Shown: positions 1 through 6,715 of the stretch, piece by piece
Numbering within the stretch: position 1 is the first letter of the stretch
Layout: each line of letters begins with the position of its first letter
DNA from: Planctomycetota bacterium
GTDB taxonomy: Bacteria > Planctomycetota > Planctomycetia > Pirellulales > Lacipirellulaceae
Direction: 5' to 3'
Assembly (NCBI GenBank): GCA_029259975.1
Contig: JAJDEE010000382.1
Coordinates: 1 to 10,323, forward strand
Length of the DNA: 10,323 nucleotides
The notes under the pieces: generated by a model
What the model was told of the DNA's origin: nothing
The model's database searches: none
The model's input: only the letters and a program-made list of their open reading frames with translations
Translations under genes and position numbers: made by a program

Positions 1-390
1 CGCGAAGCGATGCTTTCGTTCGGTTGCATCCAAGCCCAACGCTGCCACACCGGTTTTTGCCCCGCTGGTATTGCTACGCAAAACAAATGGCTGATGCGCG
101 GACTCGACCCAACGCTCAAGAGTGCACGGTTGGCCAACTATATTGTCTCGCTCCGCAAAGAACTCTTACGACTCTGCCACGCCTGCGGCCAGTCGCACCC
201 GTCGCTGATCAGTCTCGACCAGTTTGCCATTTTGGGCGAAGGCTTGCAATCTCGCAACGCGACCGAAGTGTTTGGCTATCAACACGAGTGGGGCTTGCCT
301 TCGGCCGAGGACCAAGAAGCCATTCATGCCTGGGCTAACCGCGAACAGGAAATCGAATCAGCGAATGCGTTAGAATTGCTTAACGTTTAG
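1..390 (+). CDS. Glutamate synthase family protein, C-terminal fragment
   Basis: This is the 3' end of a gene that begins before the window; the frame is open from base 1 (R-E-A-M-L-S-F-G-C). The protein resembles the end of the FMN-binding domain of the glutamate synthase large subunit or its stand-alone relatives (GltB2-like), which handle ammonia transfer and redox chemistry in the cytoplasm. The key evidence is the segment GCIQAQRCHTGFCPAGIATQ, in which three cysteines spaced C-x5-C-x4-C match the 3Fe-4S cluster ligands of glutamate synthases. After the cluster come about 100 residues, ending in a short acidic tail, without the GXGXG beta-helix domain of full-length GltB. This favours the shorter stand-alone type. 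The gene ends with TAG and converges on the MCE gene 55 bases away. The family call is firm; substrate and partner are not visible. Confidence 0.85.
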   Translation, partial: REAMLSFGCIQAQRCHTGFCPAGIATQNKWLMRGLDPTLKSARLANYIVSLRKELLRLCHACGQSHPSLISLDQFAILGEGLQSRNATEVFGYQHEWGLPSAEDQEAIHAWANREQEIESANALELLNV

Positions 391-445
391 CCTGCTGTTC
401 TCGGTTCAATACGCCAGTGCTCTATGGAGCTGAATTGTAACGGCA

Positions 446-1942
446 TTACTTGCTGTTTAACGCGTTTAGCTCTAACAGCTCTTTTGTGAGCAAAGCGATC
501 GACGACCGCTCATCCGTGCGCAGCAAGACACCAATGACCAAGCCATCGCGGGCGGAAAGGACACACGCCCCATGCCAACTATTGTCGAGCGGTACGCTCG
601 GCTCAATCACCCAGACGGTCTCTTCGACGGACAACCGCTGCGCAGCGATTGGCATCGTTTTTTCAGCGCTGCCACAGGTGACGACGATGTCTTCGAGCTT
701 GTCGGCTAGACGCATTTTGTTGGTCGGCCAGGTGTCGACTTGCTTGTCGAGCGATTGCTGCAGCTTGCCGCTGGCTAGTGGACCAGACTGCAATAATTCT
801 GCTAGCGGCAAGCTTGACTCTTGCCCCGCTACTTCGAGTTGACATGTTTCACCCTCTGCGCCAGTTAATACATTCACAGGACCGATCAAACGGCCATTCG
901 CCAACGGCAACAACCAGCCTCGTTCGCGTCCTGCGCCTAAGACGCCCAAAGCACCAGACTGCGTCCGAATACCTAACACCGGGCTAGGGGTCACCACCCC
1001 TGGCGGCAAAGACGCGTTGCCGATCGCTACGCGCGGCTGCCATTCGAGCCACTCCGTACGTGGCGACTTGTACAACTCGAACCGCTGCCCTGTTGTGGCA
1101 ACGCTGCCCAGCGAGTTGGGCGTCGCAAACGATACGCCACCCGCAGCAATCGTCGCCAACGTGTCGGCGTCGAGTTCGATGCCACTGAAACCGATTTTGA
1201 CATCCAGTCCGCTACTGCTCCAAAACCGTGTCTGCTCGCGTACGAGTTGCCGATACTCAGGTTCGATGTACGCGCGAGCTTCGACCGTGGCGGCATCGTT
1301 GGTCAATCCGACCGAGAGTACCTGCCCGACCGTCACGCCCCGATAGTTGATTGGCGAACCCGCCTGCAGGCCATAACGCCTTTTGCTTTCGAGTGTCACT
1401 TCCAGTCCGTCGGTGATGTTACGAACCGGAGCTGACGCGACCTCCAGCCCATAAAACTTTCGGCAAACGGGCGCATCGATCGATCCCGGCAGCACGCCGA
1501 CAAACCGGCCACCCATCAACGTATCAAGCCCGCGCACTTTGCCGATGCTGATGTTCGGACGCTCGATCCAAAACCGCGCCCCTTCGCGTGCCAAGTCGAC
1601 TGCCGCCTCAGTGAGCTGAATACGCACGACAACTGCCTCCAGCGTTTCGTCGAGGTCGATCTCACTGATTTCGCCGACCGTGATGCCTCGGTACCGCACC
1701 GGGTCGCCAGCCTGCAGTCCGTAGCCTTCAGCAAAACTCACCTCAATCACCGGCCCTCGCCCACCGAGTTGCCACGCAACTAATCCACCTGCCACAACCG
1801 TGCTAAGAATCGTCAAAATCCACAGCCGCGAGACGACAAGTCGAGCGACTTCGTCCGACGAGCGCCGAGTGTTGATCGTCGCCTCGGGCCAATTTCGTGT
1901 GTCGAGGCGTTGCTCATCAGGTGTTTGGTTCGATTTATCCAC
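446..1942 (-). CDS. MCE/MlaD domain protein, PqiB-like
   Basis: Predicted inner-membrane-anchored lipid-transport protein of the MCE (MlaD/PqiB) family, 498 residues. A short cytoplasmic N-terminus is followed by one membrane helix (about 37-58). Two MCE repeats follow, about 64-155 and 178-275, each carrying the family signature YGLQAG(D/S)P(V/I)xYRGxTVG. A 'FELY' segment near 288 resembles the linkers after MCE domains in PqiB. PqiB of E. coli has three MCE domains; this protein has two, plus a C-terminal region of about 190 residues I cannot firmly assign. The start is GTG: an in-frame TGA lies five codons upstream, and GAGAGA sits 7 bases before the GTG. It lies downstream of the pqiA-like gene on the same strand, the pqiAB order, with a 155-base gap filled mostly by a repeat. 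No pqiC-like lipoprotein gene follows; the next gene is convergent. Confidence 0.85.
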   Translation of the reverse strand: MDKSNQTPDEQRLDTRNWPEATINTRRSSDEVARLVVSRLWILTILSTVVAGGLVAWQLGGRGPVIEVSFAEGYGLQAGDPVRYRGITVGEISEIDLDETLEAVVVRIQLTEAAVDLAREGARFWIERPNISIGKVRGLDTLMGGRFVGVLPGSIDAPVCRKFYGLEVASAPVRNITDGLEVTLESKRRYGLQAGSPINYRGVTVGQVLSVGLTNDAATVEARAYIEPEYRQLVREQTRFWSSSGLDVKIGFSGIELDADTLATIAAGGVSFATPNSLGSVATTGQRFELYKSPRTEWLEWQPRVAIGNASLPPGVVTPSPVLGIRTQSGALGVLGAGRERGWLLPLANGRLIGPVNVLTGAEGETCQLEVAGQESSLPLAELLQSGPLASGKLQQSLDKQVDTWPTNKMRLADKLEDIVVTCGSAEKTMPIAAQRLSVEETVWVIEPSVPLDNSWHGACVLSARDGLVIGVLLRTDERSSIALLTKELLELNALNSK

Positions 1943-1990
1943 TGATTGATTCTCTCATAGTTCGTGTTTCATGTTTCCAGAAAGAAAAAG

Positions 1991-2100
1991 TAGGACGCGG
2001 ATGAACGCAGATGAAGCGGAGAGACGCTGATTTCACAAAGAATTATGAGGAAACTCTTTATCCGCGCAAACCTGTTTGATCCGCGTTCATCTGCGTCCTA
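1991..2100. repeat. Inverted (REP-like) repeat, copy A
   Basis: Two 23-base arms at 1991-2013 and 2078-2100 are inverted copies of each other, matching at 20 of 23 positions. The outer sequence is TAGGACGC-R-GATGAACGC, where the purine R differs between arms. Within each arm a unit of about 10 bases repeats (GCGGATGAAC, GCAGATGAAG). The right arm overlaps the end of the pqiA-like gene and provides its TAG stop. The element fills most of the gap before the MCE gene. It shares the core GATGAACGC with the dyad at 6247-6320, so the two belong to one repeat class. In RNA the arms could form a long hairpin that might affect expression of the downstream MCE gene; that is inference. Confidence 0.75.
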
Positions 2101-2703
2101 TTCTTTGGCCACTGTAACTCTAGCCTGCTCATCCCAAATCGTATGCGGGTCGAAACAAATCGATGCCAACATGCTCATTGCTACGCACAATACAAAGGCC
2201 CACACCGCCGGCCCAAAATGAAACTCGACCAACGACCCCAGTTTGACCAACATCACCATGAATGCCAACAACATCACATCCATCATGCTCCACTTGCCCG
2301 CAAATTCCATCACGCGATACGTCCGCGCTTTGTGCTGGCGGTGCAATAGCCCCAATAAACTAAGTTCCAGCAGCAACAATATTTTTACGAGTGGAAAGAT
2401 GATCGAAAACAACATCACGACACCGCCGACAAACCAGCTTCCTTCGCGCAACAGTTCGATCGTCCCCGTAAGCAGGCTCGACTGATAATGTTGACCAAAC
2501 TTTTCGATATGCAGAATCGGCAGCAAGATGGCAGGCCAGTAGAGAACAAAAGCCGCCGCCGCCGCTGCTGCCGTCCGACTCGCCGAGAGACCGGGGAGCC
2601 TAGCGATTCCTGCCCCACAACGCGAGCAAGCCGCCGATTGATTCGGCGCAAGCGTTGGCAACCGATGAATCTGCCCACAACAATGGCACGCTTTGAGTTG
2701 CAT
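2098..2703 (-). CDS. pqiA: PqiA-like integral membrane protein
   Basis: Single-domain member of the paraquat-inducible protein A family, 201 residues. E. coli PqiA carries two such domains. The N-terminus holds two CxxC pairs, C6-x2-C9 and C26-x2-C29, which can form a zinc-ribbon or rubredoxin-like knuckle. Four membrane helices follow, at about 44-66, 88-115, 139-160 and 163-183. Family landmarks are the LLPILHIEKFGQ segment after the first helix and SMMDVMLLAFMVMLVKLG in the third. In E. coli PqiA works with the MCE protein PqiB in envelope lipid homeostasis, and here an MCE gene follows on the same strand. The start is ATG at 2703-2701; no Shine-Dalgarno sequence is visible (upstream reads CACCTCATTACTACG). 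The stop codon lies inside the adjacent repeat, so the natural C-terminus may have been altered by its insertion. Confidence 0.85.
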   Translation of the reverse strand: MQLKACHCCGQIHRLPTLAPNQSAACSRCGAGIARLPGLSASRTAAAAAAAFVLYWPAILLPILHIEKFGQHYQSSLLTGTIELLREGSWFVGGVVMLFSIIFPLVKILLLLELSLLGLLHRQHKARTYRVMEFAGKWSMMDVMLLAFMVMLVKLGSLVEFHFGPAVWAFVLCVAMSMLASICFDPHTIWDEQARVTVAKE

Positions 2704-2857
2704 CGTAGTAATGAGGTGATTGCGATTTACGGGGATTGAAACATGCCAGCAATAAATTTTACCACAGATTACAGGTAACTATAGATAGCGTTTCAGCCCT
2801 GGGAAAACGTACTGCAATGTTTTTCTTGACTACTCATCTAGCTGCAAAAAGATCAAA

Positions 2858-2921
2858 GAACCACAACGACACGACGGGCCCGACGCAAAATCCCGGTGTG
2901 CCCGTCGTGTCGTCGTGGTTC
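2858..2921. repeat. Near-perfect hairpin with A/T flanks
   Basis: Arms at 2858-2879 and 2900-2921 pair at 21 of 22 positions around a 20-base loop. The right arm reads GCCCGTCGTGTCGTCGTGG and is followed by TTCAATTTTTC; the left arm is preceded by an A-rich stretch. The structure resembles a bidirectional intrinsic terminator, yet it lies between two divergent genes, where neither needs one. A dispersed repeat is therefore at least as likely. An internal period of about 8 bases (CACAACGA, CACGACGG, GCCCGACG) and related fragments at 3096-3119 and 6331-6350 support the repeat reading. Confidence 0.7.
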
Positions 2922-3039
2922 AATTTTTCATTTTCATAATGAGCACTTTTTTCTTCTAGGTATTCGGCTCAGTTGCAGCTCTGTGGCCATCGAAAAGCCA
3001 GGCTAATCATCCGAAAGAGCTACTCTACCAAAAGAGTCC

Positions 3040-3067
3040 TTGACACCTAACTCTAATTCGTTAGAAT
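3040..3067 (+). promoter_or_regulatory. Sigma70-like promoter of blaI-M56
   Basis: A perfect -35 box TTGACA at 3040-3045 is followed after 16 bases by TAGAAT at 3062-3067, matching the TATAAT consensus at 5 of 6 positions. It points toward blaI, whose ATG lies about 70 bases downstream, preceded by GGAG at 3124-3127. Confidence 0.75.
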
Positions 3068-3079
3068 TAGCATCTAGGT
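3045..3079. promoter_or_regulatory. Putative BlaI-type operator
   Basis: The palindrome CTAATTC-GTTA-GAATTAG (3053-3070, 7-base arms, 4-base loop) covers the promoter spacer and the -10 box. An outer pair ACCTA (3045-3049) and TAGGT (3075-3079) has almost the same centre. A repressor bound here would block the promoter, as expected for autoregulation by the BlaI-like protein encoded downstream. The palindrome is seen directly; binding by this BlaI is inference, and the sequence is not the classical TACA/TGTA staphylococcal box. Confidence 0.55.
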
Positions 3080-3135
3080 AACACCTTCGTCATTCTGTCG
3101 TCGCTTTGTGGTTCAATTTAACAGGAGCATCTCTC

Positions 3136-3561
3136 ATGGCCCGTCCTGCCAGCGTTCACCCGACAGACGGCGAACTCGAAATCCTGCGTGTGCTGTGGGC
3201 AAATGGCCCTACGGCGTTAAGCACGCTGTGCGAAACGTTACGTCAACAGCGCGAAGTCGCCACGACCACGATCGCCACGATGCTCCGCGTGATGAGTGAA
3301 AAGGGCTTGGTGAAACGACTAGGCTCTGGGCGCGGCGCGCAATGGGCAGCGACGATCACCCAGAAAAGAACAGCCAAGAAAATGGTAGGCAAGTTGGTCG
3401 ATCACGTTTTTGATGGCTCCGCCGATTTGCTAGCGGCGCACCTCGTCGAAGGCGGCCAACTTTCCGCACAGCAGCTGGCCGAGTTGCGTGACCTGATCGA
3501 TCAACGATCCCCCGCAGAATCTTCCGCCAAGAAAACAGCAAAGAAAGGCGCTAAGCGATGA
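3136..3561 (+). CDS. BlaI/MecI/CopY family repressor
   Basis: Predicted winged-helix transcriptional repressor of 141 residues, acting in the cytoplasm on DNA. The family pattern is clear: PTDGELEILRVLWANGP at the N-terminus, the recognition-helix region ATTTIATMLRVMSEKGLV, a wing (GSGRGAQWAA), then a C-terminal helical dimerisation region ending near LIDQ. A lysine- and alanine-rich tail (KKTAKKGAKR) follows. The ATG at 3136 is preferred over the TTG at 3106 because GGAG lies 8 bases before it and the protein then starts MARPASVHPT, as usual. The gene overlaps the M56 gene by ATGA, indicating translational coupling. In BlaI-BlaR1 systems the repressor is inactivated after the membrane protease senses a signal. 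The signal here is unknown. Confidence 0.92.
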   Translation: MARPASVHPTDGELEILRVLWANGPTALSTLCETLRQQREVATTTIATMLRVMSEKGLVKRLGSGRGAQWAATITQKRTAKKMVGKLVDHVFDGSADLLAAHLVEGGQLSAQQLAELRDLIDQRSPAESSAKKTAKKGAKR

Positions 3562-6185
3562 ATCTCTTCACAAATCTTTTCAGGTTGAACGGGCAGCAGG
3601 GATGGCAACTTCTTGGTTGGACGATGTGCTACTTTTTGGCGGCAGGCACGGTTGTCGCGCTCGCCGGCGCGCTGGTGCGATTTTTCTGCAAACGCTTCGC
3701 CCCACAAATCCGCTATACCGTATCGCTTGCCGTCTTCGCGACGTTGGCGGCGCTGCCTTTCGGGATTGCGATTTGGTTATCGCCATCTATGTCGATACCC
3801 GTCGCTCCAATTCCGATCGTGATCGACCTTGCCAATACGCCGATAACGATGTCTCCCGTGGATGAACCCATTAAATTCACCAACATCGCCATTGCTGAAG
3901 CATCGACGCCGGAGGCTGTGCCATTGGTTGTTGCGCTCGCTCGTCGGAATGATAGTGTTATGGTTGAGCGTGCAATCGAATTCTTACCGTGGCTTTGGCT
4001 CATCGGCACGCCGCTCACCTTTTTGCTATTGGCCACCGGCTTAATCGGCTCCAACCGCCTGCGGCGACAATGCACGCAACTCACCGAAGGCTCCATCATT
4101 AAAACCTACGAGCGCCTACGCACATCGCTTGCGGTGTCGCAGCGTGTGGGAATCGCCATCAACGAGCGTATCGCCACGCCGCTACTCATCGGCATCGTCC
4201 GCCCGTTGATTTTACTCCCGCCCGCCGCACTCACCGGTTGGTCGCCTGACGAACTCGAAATGGTACTGCTGCACGAACTGGCCCACGTGCGCCGCTGGGA
4301 CAACTTGGTGAATTTTGGGCAGCGGCTCGTCGAGTCGCTGTTGTTTTTCCACCCGGCCGTGTGGTGGGTGAGCCGCTGGGTTCGCCGCGATCGCGAAGAA
4401 TGTTGCGATGCGGTTGTAGTAGATCGAACCGCGAAACCGCAAGCGTATGCCGAATTGCTCGTAACCCTCGCCACGCCCTCACCGTCATTGTCATCGCCGC
4501 CGCTGGCCGGTTTAGCCATGGCCCAACATCCACTCGCCGGCCGCATCCGCCGGATACTTCATTTGGAGGAAGAAAAAATGTTGGTCACCCGCAGCACCCT
4601 CGGCCTCGTCGGCCTATTTTTCGCCGCCATCCTAGGCATCGCCCTCTGGCAACCCGCCACCCCAACTGTCGCCCAAGAAACAAAATCCCCCGTAGCCCCC
4701 AGGGGATCAGCGCGCGAATCGAAAAGTAACACCACAGAGGACACAGAGAAAACCAGTTCAGTGGAAGCAATTTTTGACGCGCCCGACCCGATCTTTGCAG
4801 ATCCAGGACAAGGAGAAATCTGGCTGGAAACTCAAACTGCACTGATTAAGAGCGATTTTATTCTGCACCAAGCGATGGAACCATTTGCTGACGACGGGAC
4901 GCAGTATCCTGCGCCAACAGTAAAGTGGCTTCAAGACCGACTAAGAGTTCGCTTTATACGCGCGGCTGTAGTTCTTAGCCTCGACGCAAAGAACGGAGAT
5001 CGTGTCCCAGCGTCCGTTCTCAGTAACTATCTTCAGGCCATTGGCAAGAGTTACGAGGTAGAGTGGAAAAAGTCAGCCAAATTTGCGAACGTAAACCAAT
5101 CCTCCCCCTTCCCCACGCTCGAAGCCCAACGGTCCGCCGACTTGGTGTACAAACTGCTCAACGTTGAACTAGAACAACTCGACAAGGAAGAACTCGCCCG
5201 AGTGAAGGCAATGAAATTCGCCGGGGGCCTAAAAGTCACCAGGGGCGTGATAAATAATGGCCCAGTTAAGACTGGCGACCTCCTCGTCGGGCTGCACGTC
5301 TGGCCGACGACTTCGCTTGCCGAAGTAAAAAAAGTTCTCGAGCGCGACGACCTCGAAGACCTCTCGCCGTTGAAGTTTTATGTGCTTCGGAAAGTCCCAA
5401 ACCCCGAGAACCCCAATCCTTACTCCGGCCCATCCCCGGATGTACTCGACGGCCTCGTCACCGGGCGGATCGTGGTCAACATTGATGCGATGAAGAAGAA
5501 AGCCCCAATGCAACGGGTCCTACAGTCTTCACCTTGGCCCTCGCAGACTGCCCTACCAGTACTAGGTCAGGCTAGTGTACGTACCGCCCGTCGCATCTTA
5601 GATCCACGCATTGTTCCGCCTGGCTCCGCCCGTGATTCCGCAGAGCCTCGTAGGCAACAACTACCGCCCGAGCGTTCAATTCTCTTAAATGCACCCATAA
5701 AACTTTCCCGAGTCTACGACGGCAAAACCTTTGGCACATGGAAAACACTATGGCGACGCGACTTAAGTAGTGATCTTCGCGCCAAAGCCGTGCGAGCTTT
5801 CGTCGCTTTTGCTAACGCAGAAAAGGGCAAAGAAGCCGTCGACGAAATCATGGCGATCGTGGCAGAGTGCGATTGGACAGAGATCGGACGCAATGCGGTA
5901 ACAGCCCCTCTGAAAGAAGCCTGCGTTGCAGTTTTTGCAGAAAGACAACTGCCGATAGATATTGCCGTTGAGACAGTCATCGACGCAAAAGACTCGAAGA
6001 ACGCCCATGTGCGTGCTTTCCTGCCCTACGTGATTTTGCCACTTTCATCAGTCAATAAAGAAGCGAATGAATTGATGCGTGAGGCGTTTCCTGAAATGAA
6101 GCTGCCCACGTTTGAAGAGTATAGTGCTGGCTTTGGTGGCCACCCATTGCGGTTTGCTCCTCCTCGCCCATTTCGTGTAGAATAG
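3558..6185 (+). CDS. M56 (BlaR1-like) protease, Wzz-like and PDZ-like modules
   Basis: Large membrane metalloprotease of 875 residues, the likely sensor partner of the BlaI-like repressor. The N-terminal part follows BlaR1/MecR1 topology: helices at about 17-40, 52-75 and 140-163, then the zinc motif HELAH (H239, E240, H243) with DREECCD (E280 the likely third ligand), then a fourth helix at about 346-365. No penicillin-binding sensor domain follows. Instead there is a low-complexity linker (about 371-410), a stretch about 420-505 with TQTALIKSDFILHQAM that resembles Wzz-like chain-length-determinant N-termini, a PDZ-like region about 555-612 (KTGDLLVGLHVW ... LKFYVLRK), a Pro/Arg/Ser-rich linker (about 613-712), and a helical C-terminal domain (about 730-850). 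The Wzz-like and PDZ-like calls come from remembered motif patterns. The ligand and the target protein are unknown. Confidence 0.88.
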   Translation: MNLFTNLFRLNGQQGWQLLGWTMCYFLAAGTVVALAGALVRFFCKRFAPQIRYTVSLAVFATLAALPFGIAIWLSPSMSIPVAPIPIVIDLANTPITMSPVDEPIKFTNIAIAEASTPEAVPLVVALARRNDSVMVERAIEFLPWLWLIGTPLTFLLLATGLIGSNRLRRQCTQLTEGSIIKTYERLRTSLAVSQRVGIAINERIATPLLIGIVRPLILLPPAALTGWSPDELEMVLLHELAHVRRWDNLVNFGQRLVESLLFFHPAVWWVSRWVRRDREECCDAVVVDRTAKPQAYAELLVTLATPSPSLSSPPLAGLAMAQHPLAGRIRRILHLEEEKMLVTRSTLGLVGLFFAAILGIALWQPATPTVAQETKSPVAPRGSARESKSNTTEDTEKTSSVEAIFDAPDPIFADPGQGEIWLETQTALIKSDFILHQAMEPFADDGTQYPAPTVKWLQDRLRVRFIRAAVVLSLDAKNGDRVPASVLSNYLQAIGKSYEVEWKKSAKFANVNQSSPFPTLEAQRSADLVYKLLNVELEQLDKEELARVKAMKFAGGLKVTRGVINNGPVKTGDLLVGLHVWPTTSLAEVKKVLERDDLEDLSPLKFYVLRKVPNPENPNPYSGPSPDVLDGLVTGRIVVNIDAMKKKAPMQRVLQSSPWPSQTALPVLGQASVRTARRILDPRIVPPGSARDSAEPRRQQLPPERSILLNAPIKLSRVYDGKTFGTWKTLWRRDLSSDLRAKAVRAFVAFANAEKGKEAVDEIMAIVAECDWTEIGRNAVTAPLKEACVAVFAERQLPIDIAVETVIDAKDSKNAHVRAFLPYVILPLSSVNKEANELMREAFPEMKLPTFEEYSAGFGGHPLRFAPPRPFRVE
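4731..4752 (+). repeat. ACCACAGAG-type repeat inside M56 gene
   Basis: The stretch ACCACAGAGGACACAGAGAA contains two near-identical 9-base units. It encodes NTTEDTEKTS in the linker after the fourth membrane helix, so it is carried in frame. It resembles a repeat I recall from planctomycete and verrucomicrobial intergenic regions. A related degenerate stretch is ACCACAGATTACAG at 2761-2774. Confidence 0.4.
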
Positions 6186-6246
6186 CAGCAGGAGAAACTC
6201 ACTTTGGCCGAAATCATTACTGCGACTTTGGCCGTAAAGAAGAGGG

Positions 6247-6320
6247 ACCGCTAATGAACGCTGATAAACGCTAATGGTTGGCGGATTTTTTATTAGTGTT
6301 GATTAGCGTTCATCAGCGGT
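6247..6320. repeat. Inverted (REP-like) repeat, copy B
   Basis: Two 29-base arms, 6247-6275 and 6292-6320, are inverted copies matching at 25 of 29 positions. The loop contains GGATTTTTT. Each arm consists of units of about 10 bases, GCTAATGAAC then GCTGATAAAC then GCTAAT. Three of the four mismatches are A/G differences, which give G-U or A-C pairs depending on the transcribed strand. It lies 61 bases after the M56 stop, so it could also act as a 3' mRNA stabiliser or terminator. It shares ATGAACGC with copy A at 1991-2100. Confidence 0.75.
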
Positions 6321-6392
6321 TTCTTCCGTCTGTTTCGTGGTTCTCTTCTTTTCATTCTGCGCAATCAACCACTCTGCCGAAACCCAAGCAAA

Positions 6393-6449
6393 TTGAAAAC
6401 ACTTCTGATCGGCATCGACGAAGCAGGCTCCGTTGCTATAATTAAGTAA
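6393..6449 (+). pseudogene. Relic of RNase HII-like gene 5' end
   Basis: Reading from TTG at 6393 gives MKTLLIGIDEAGSVAIIK followed by TAA. The segment LIGIDEAG is identical to the start of the intact RNase HII-like protein (MTILIGIDEAG) encoded from 7097. At the DNA level 6403-6429 matches 7104-7130 at 25 of 27 positions, and both frames begin with TTG. After the GIDEAG motif similarity stops abruptly. This is a short duplicated or truncated copy of the gene's first codons, separated from the intact gene by the toxin-antitoxin pair. Confidence 0.65.
6415..6442 (+). promoter_or_regulatory. Extended -10 promoter of DUF433/DUF5615 pair
   Basis: A perfect TATAAT at 6437-6442 is preceded by TG one base upstream, giving the extended -10 form TGCTATAAT. 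A -35-like TCGACG (4 of 6 matches to TTGACA) lies 16 bases upstream at 6415-6420, inside the RNase HII relic. The antitoxin ATG is 38 bases downstream of the -10 box. The -10 is convincing; the -35 is weak. Confidence 0.6.
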
Positions 6450-6479
6450 TCTCTGCCACTCTAATATTGGTACAACCGT

Positions 6480-6704
6480 ATGCTCGACCGAATTACTCAC
6501 GATTCCCAGGTAATGGGCGGGAAGCCTTGTATTCGAGGTTTACGCATCACCGTTGGAACGGTAGTTGGGCTCTTGGCATCAGGACACTCGCCCGAGAAAA
6601 TCCTGCAAGAGTATCCCTTGCTGGAACCCGAAGATATTCCGGCTGCACTGGCTTATGCGGCCTGGCGCGCCGAAGAGGTCGAATTGCCGTTGCATTCATC
6701 TTGA
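6480..6704 (+). CDS. DUF433 family antitoxin
   Basis: Small protein of 74 residues matching the DUF433 pattern: RITHDSQVMGGKPCIRGLRI near the N-terminus, then TVGTVVGLLASGHSPEKILQ, then YPLLEPEDIPAALAYAAW. DUF433 proteins are DNA-binding antitoxin candidates usually encoded beside DUF5615 PIN-like toxins, as here, with an 11-base gap to the next gene. The ATG at 6480 is the natural start; no Shine-Dalgarno sequence is visible, as for the toxin gene. The pair probably represses its own promoter at 6415-6442, which is inference from how type II modules behave. Confidence 0.85.
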   Translation: MLDRITHDSQVMGGKPCIRGLRITVGTVVGLLASGHSPEKILQEYPLLEPEDIPAALAYAAWRAEEVELPLHSS

Positions 6705-6715
6705 GTTGCCCTGGC

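Larger units (their letters stand above)
2704..3135. other. Divergent intergenic region
   Basis: 432 bases between the pqiA-like gene (leftward) and blaI (rightward). It holds a weak repeat-like stretch near 2759-2780 (ACCACAGATTACAG), a strong hairpin at 2858-2921, a promoter with an overlapping palindrome at 3040-3079, and a fragment resembling the hairpin arm at 3096-3119. No open frame in it looks like a real gene. I found no convincing promoter for the leftward pqiA-like gene. Confidence 0.6.

Noticed and set aside
424..436. GCTC/GAGC mini-hairpin between the convergent glutamate synthase and MCE genes
   Set aside because: A four-base stem without a T-tract is expected by chance.
3106..3135. 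TTG start giving BlaI ten extra residues
   Set aside because: The ATG at 3136 has GGAG at the right spacing, and the family normally begins just before the PTDxELEIL motif.
6303..6500. 65-residue minus-strand frame over the RNase HII relic and antitoxin start
   Set aside because: Its N-terminal part is antisense to the relic and the antitoxin start, its C-terminal part is antisense to repeat-like sequence, and it matches no family I recognise.
6467..6715. N-terminal extension of the DUF5615 frame over the antitoxin gene
   Set aside because: It overlaps DUF433 in another frame, and the family start MKILID matches the ATG at 6716.
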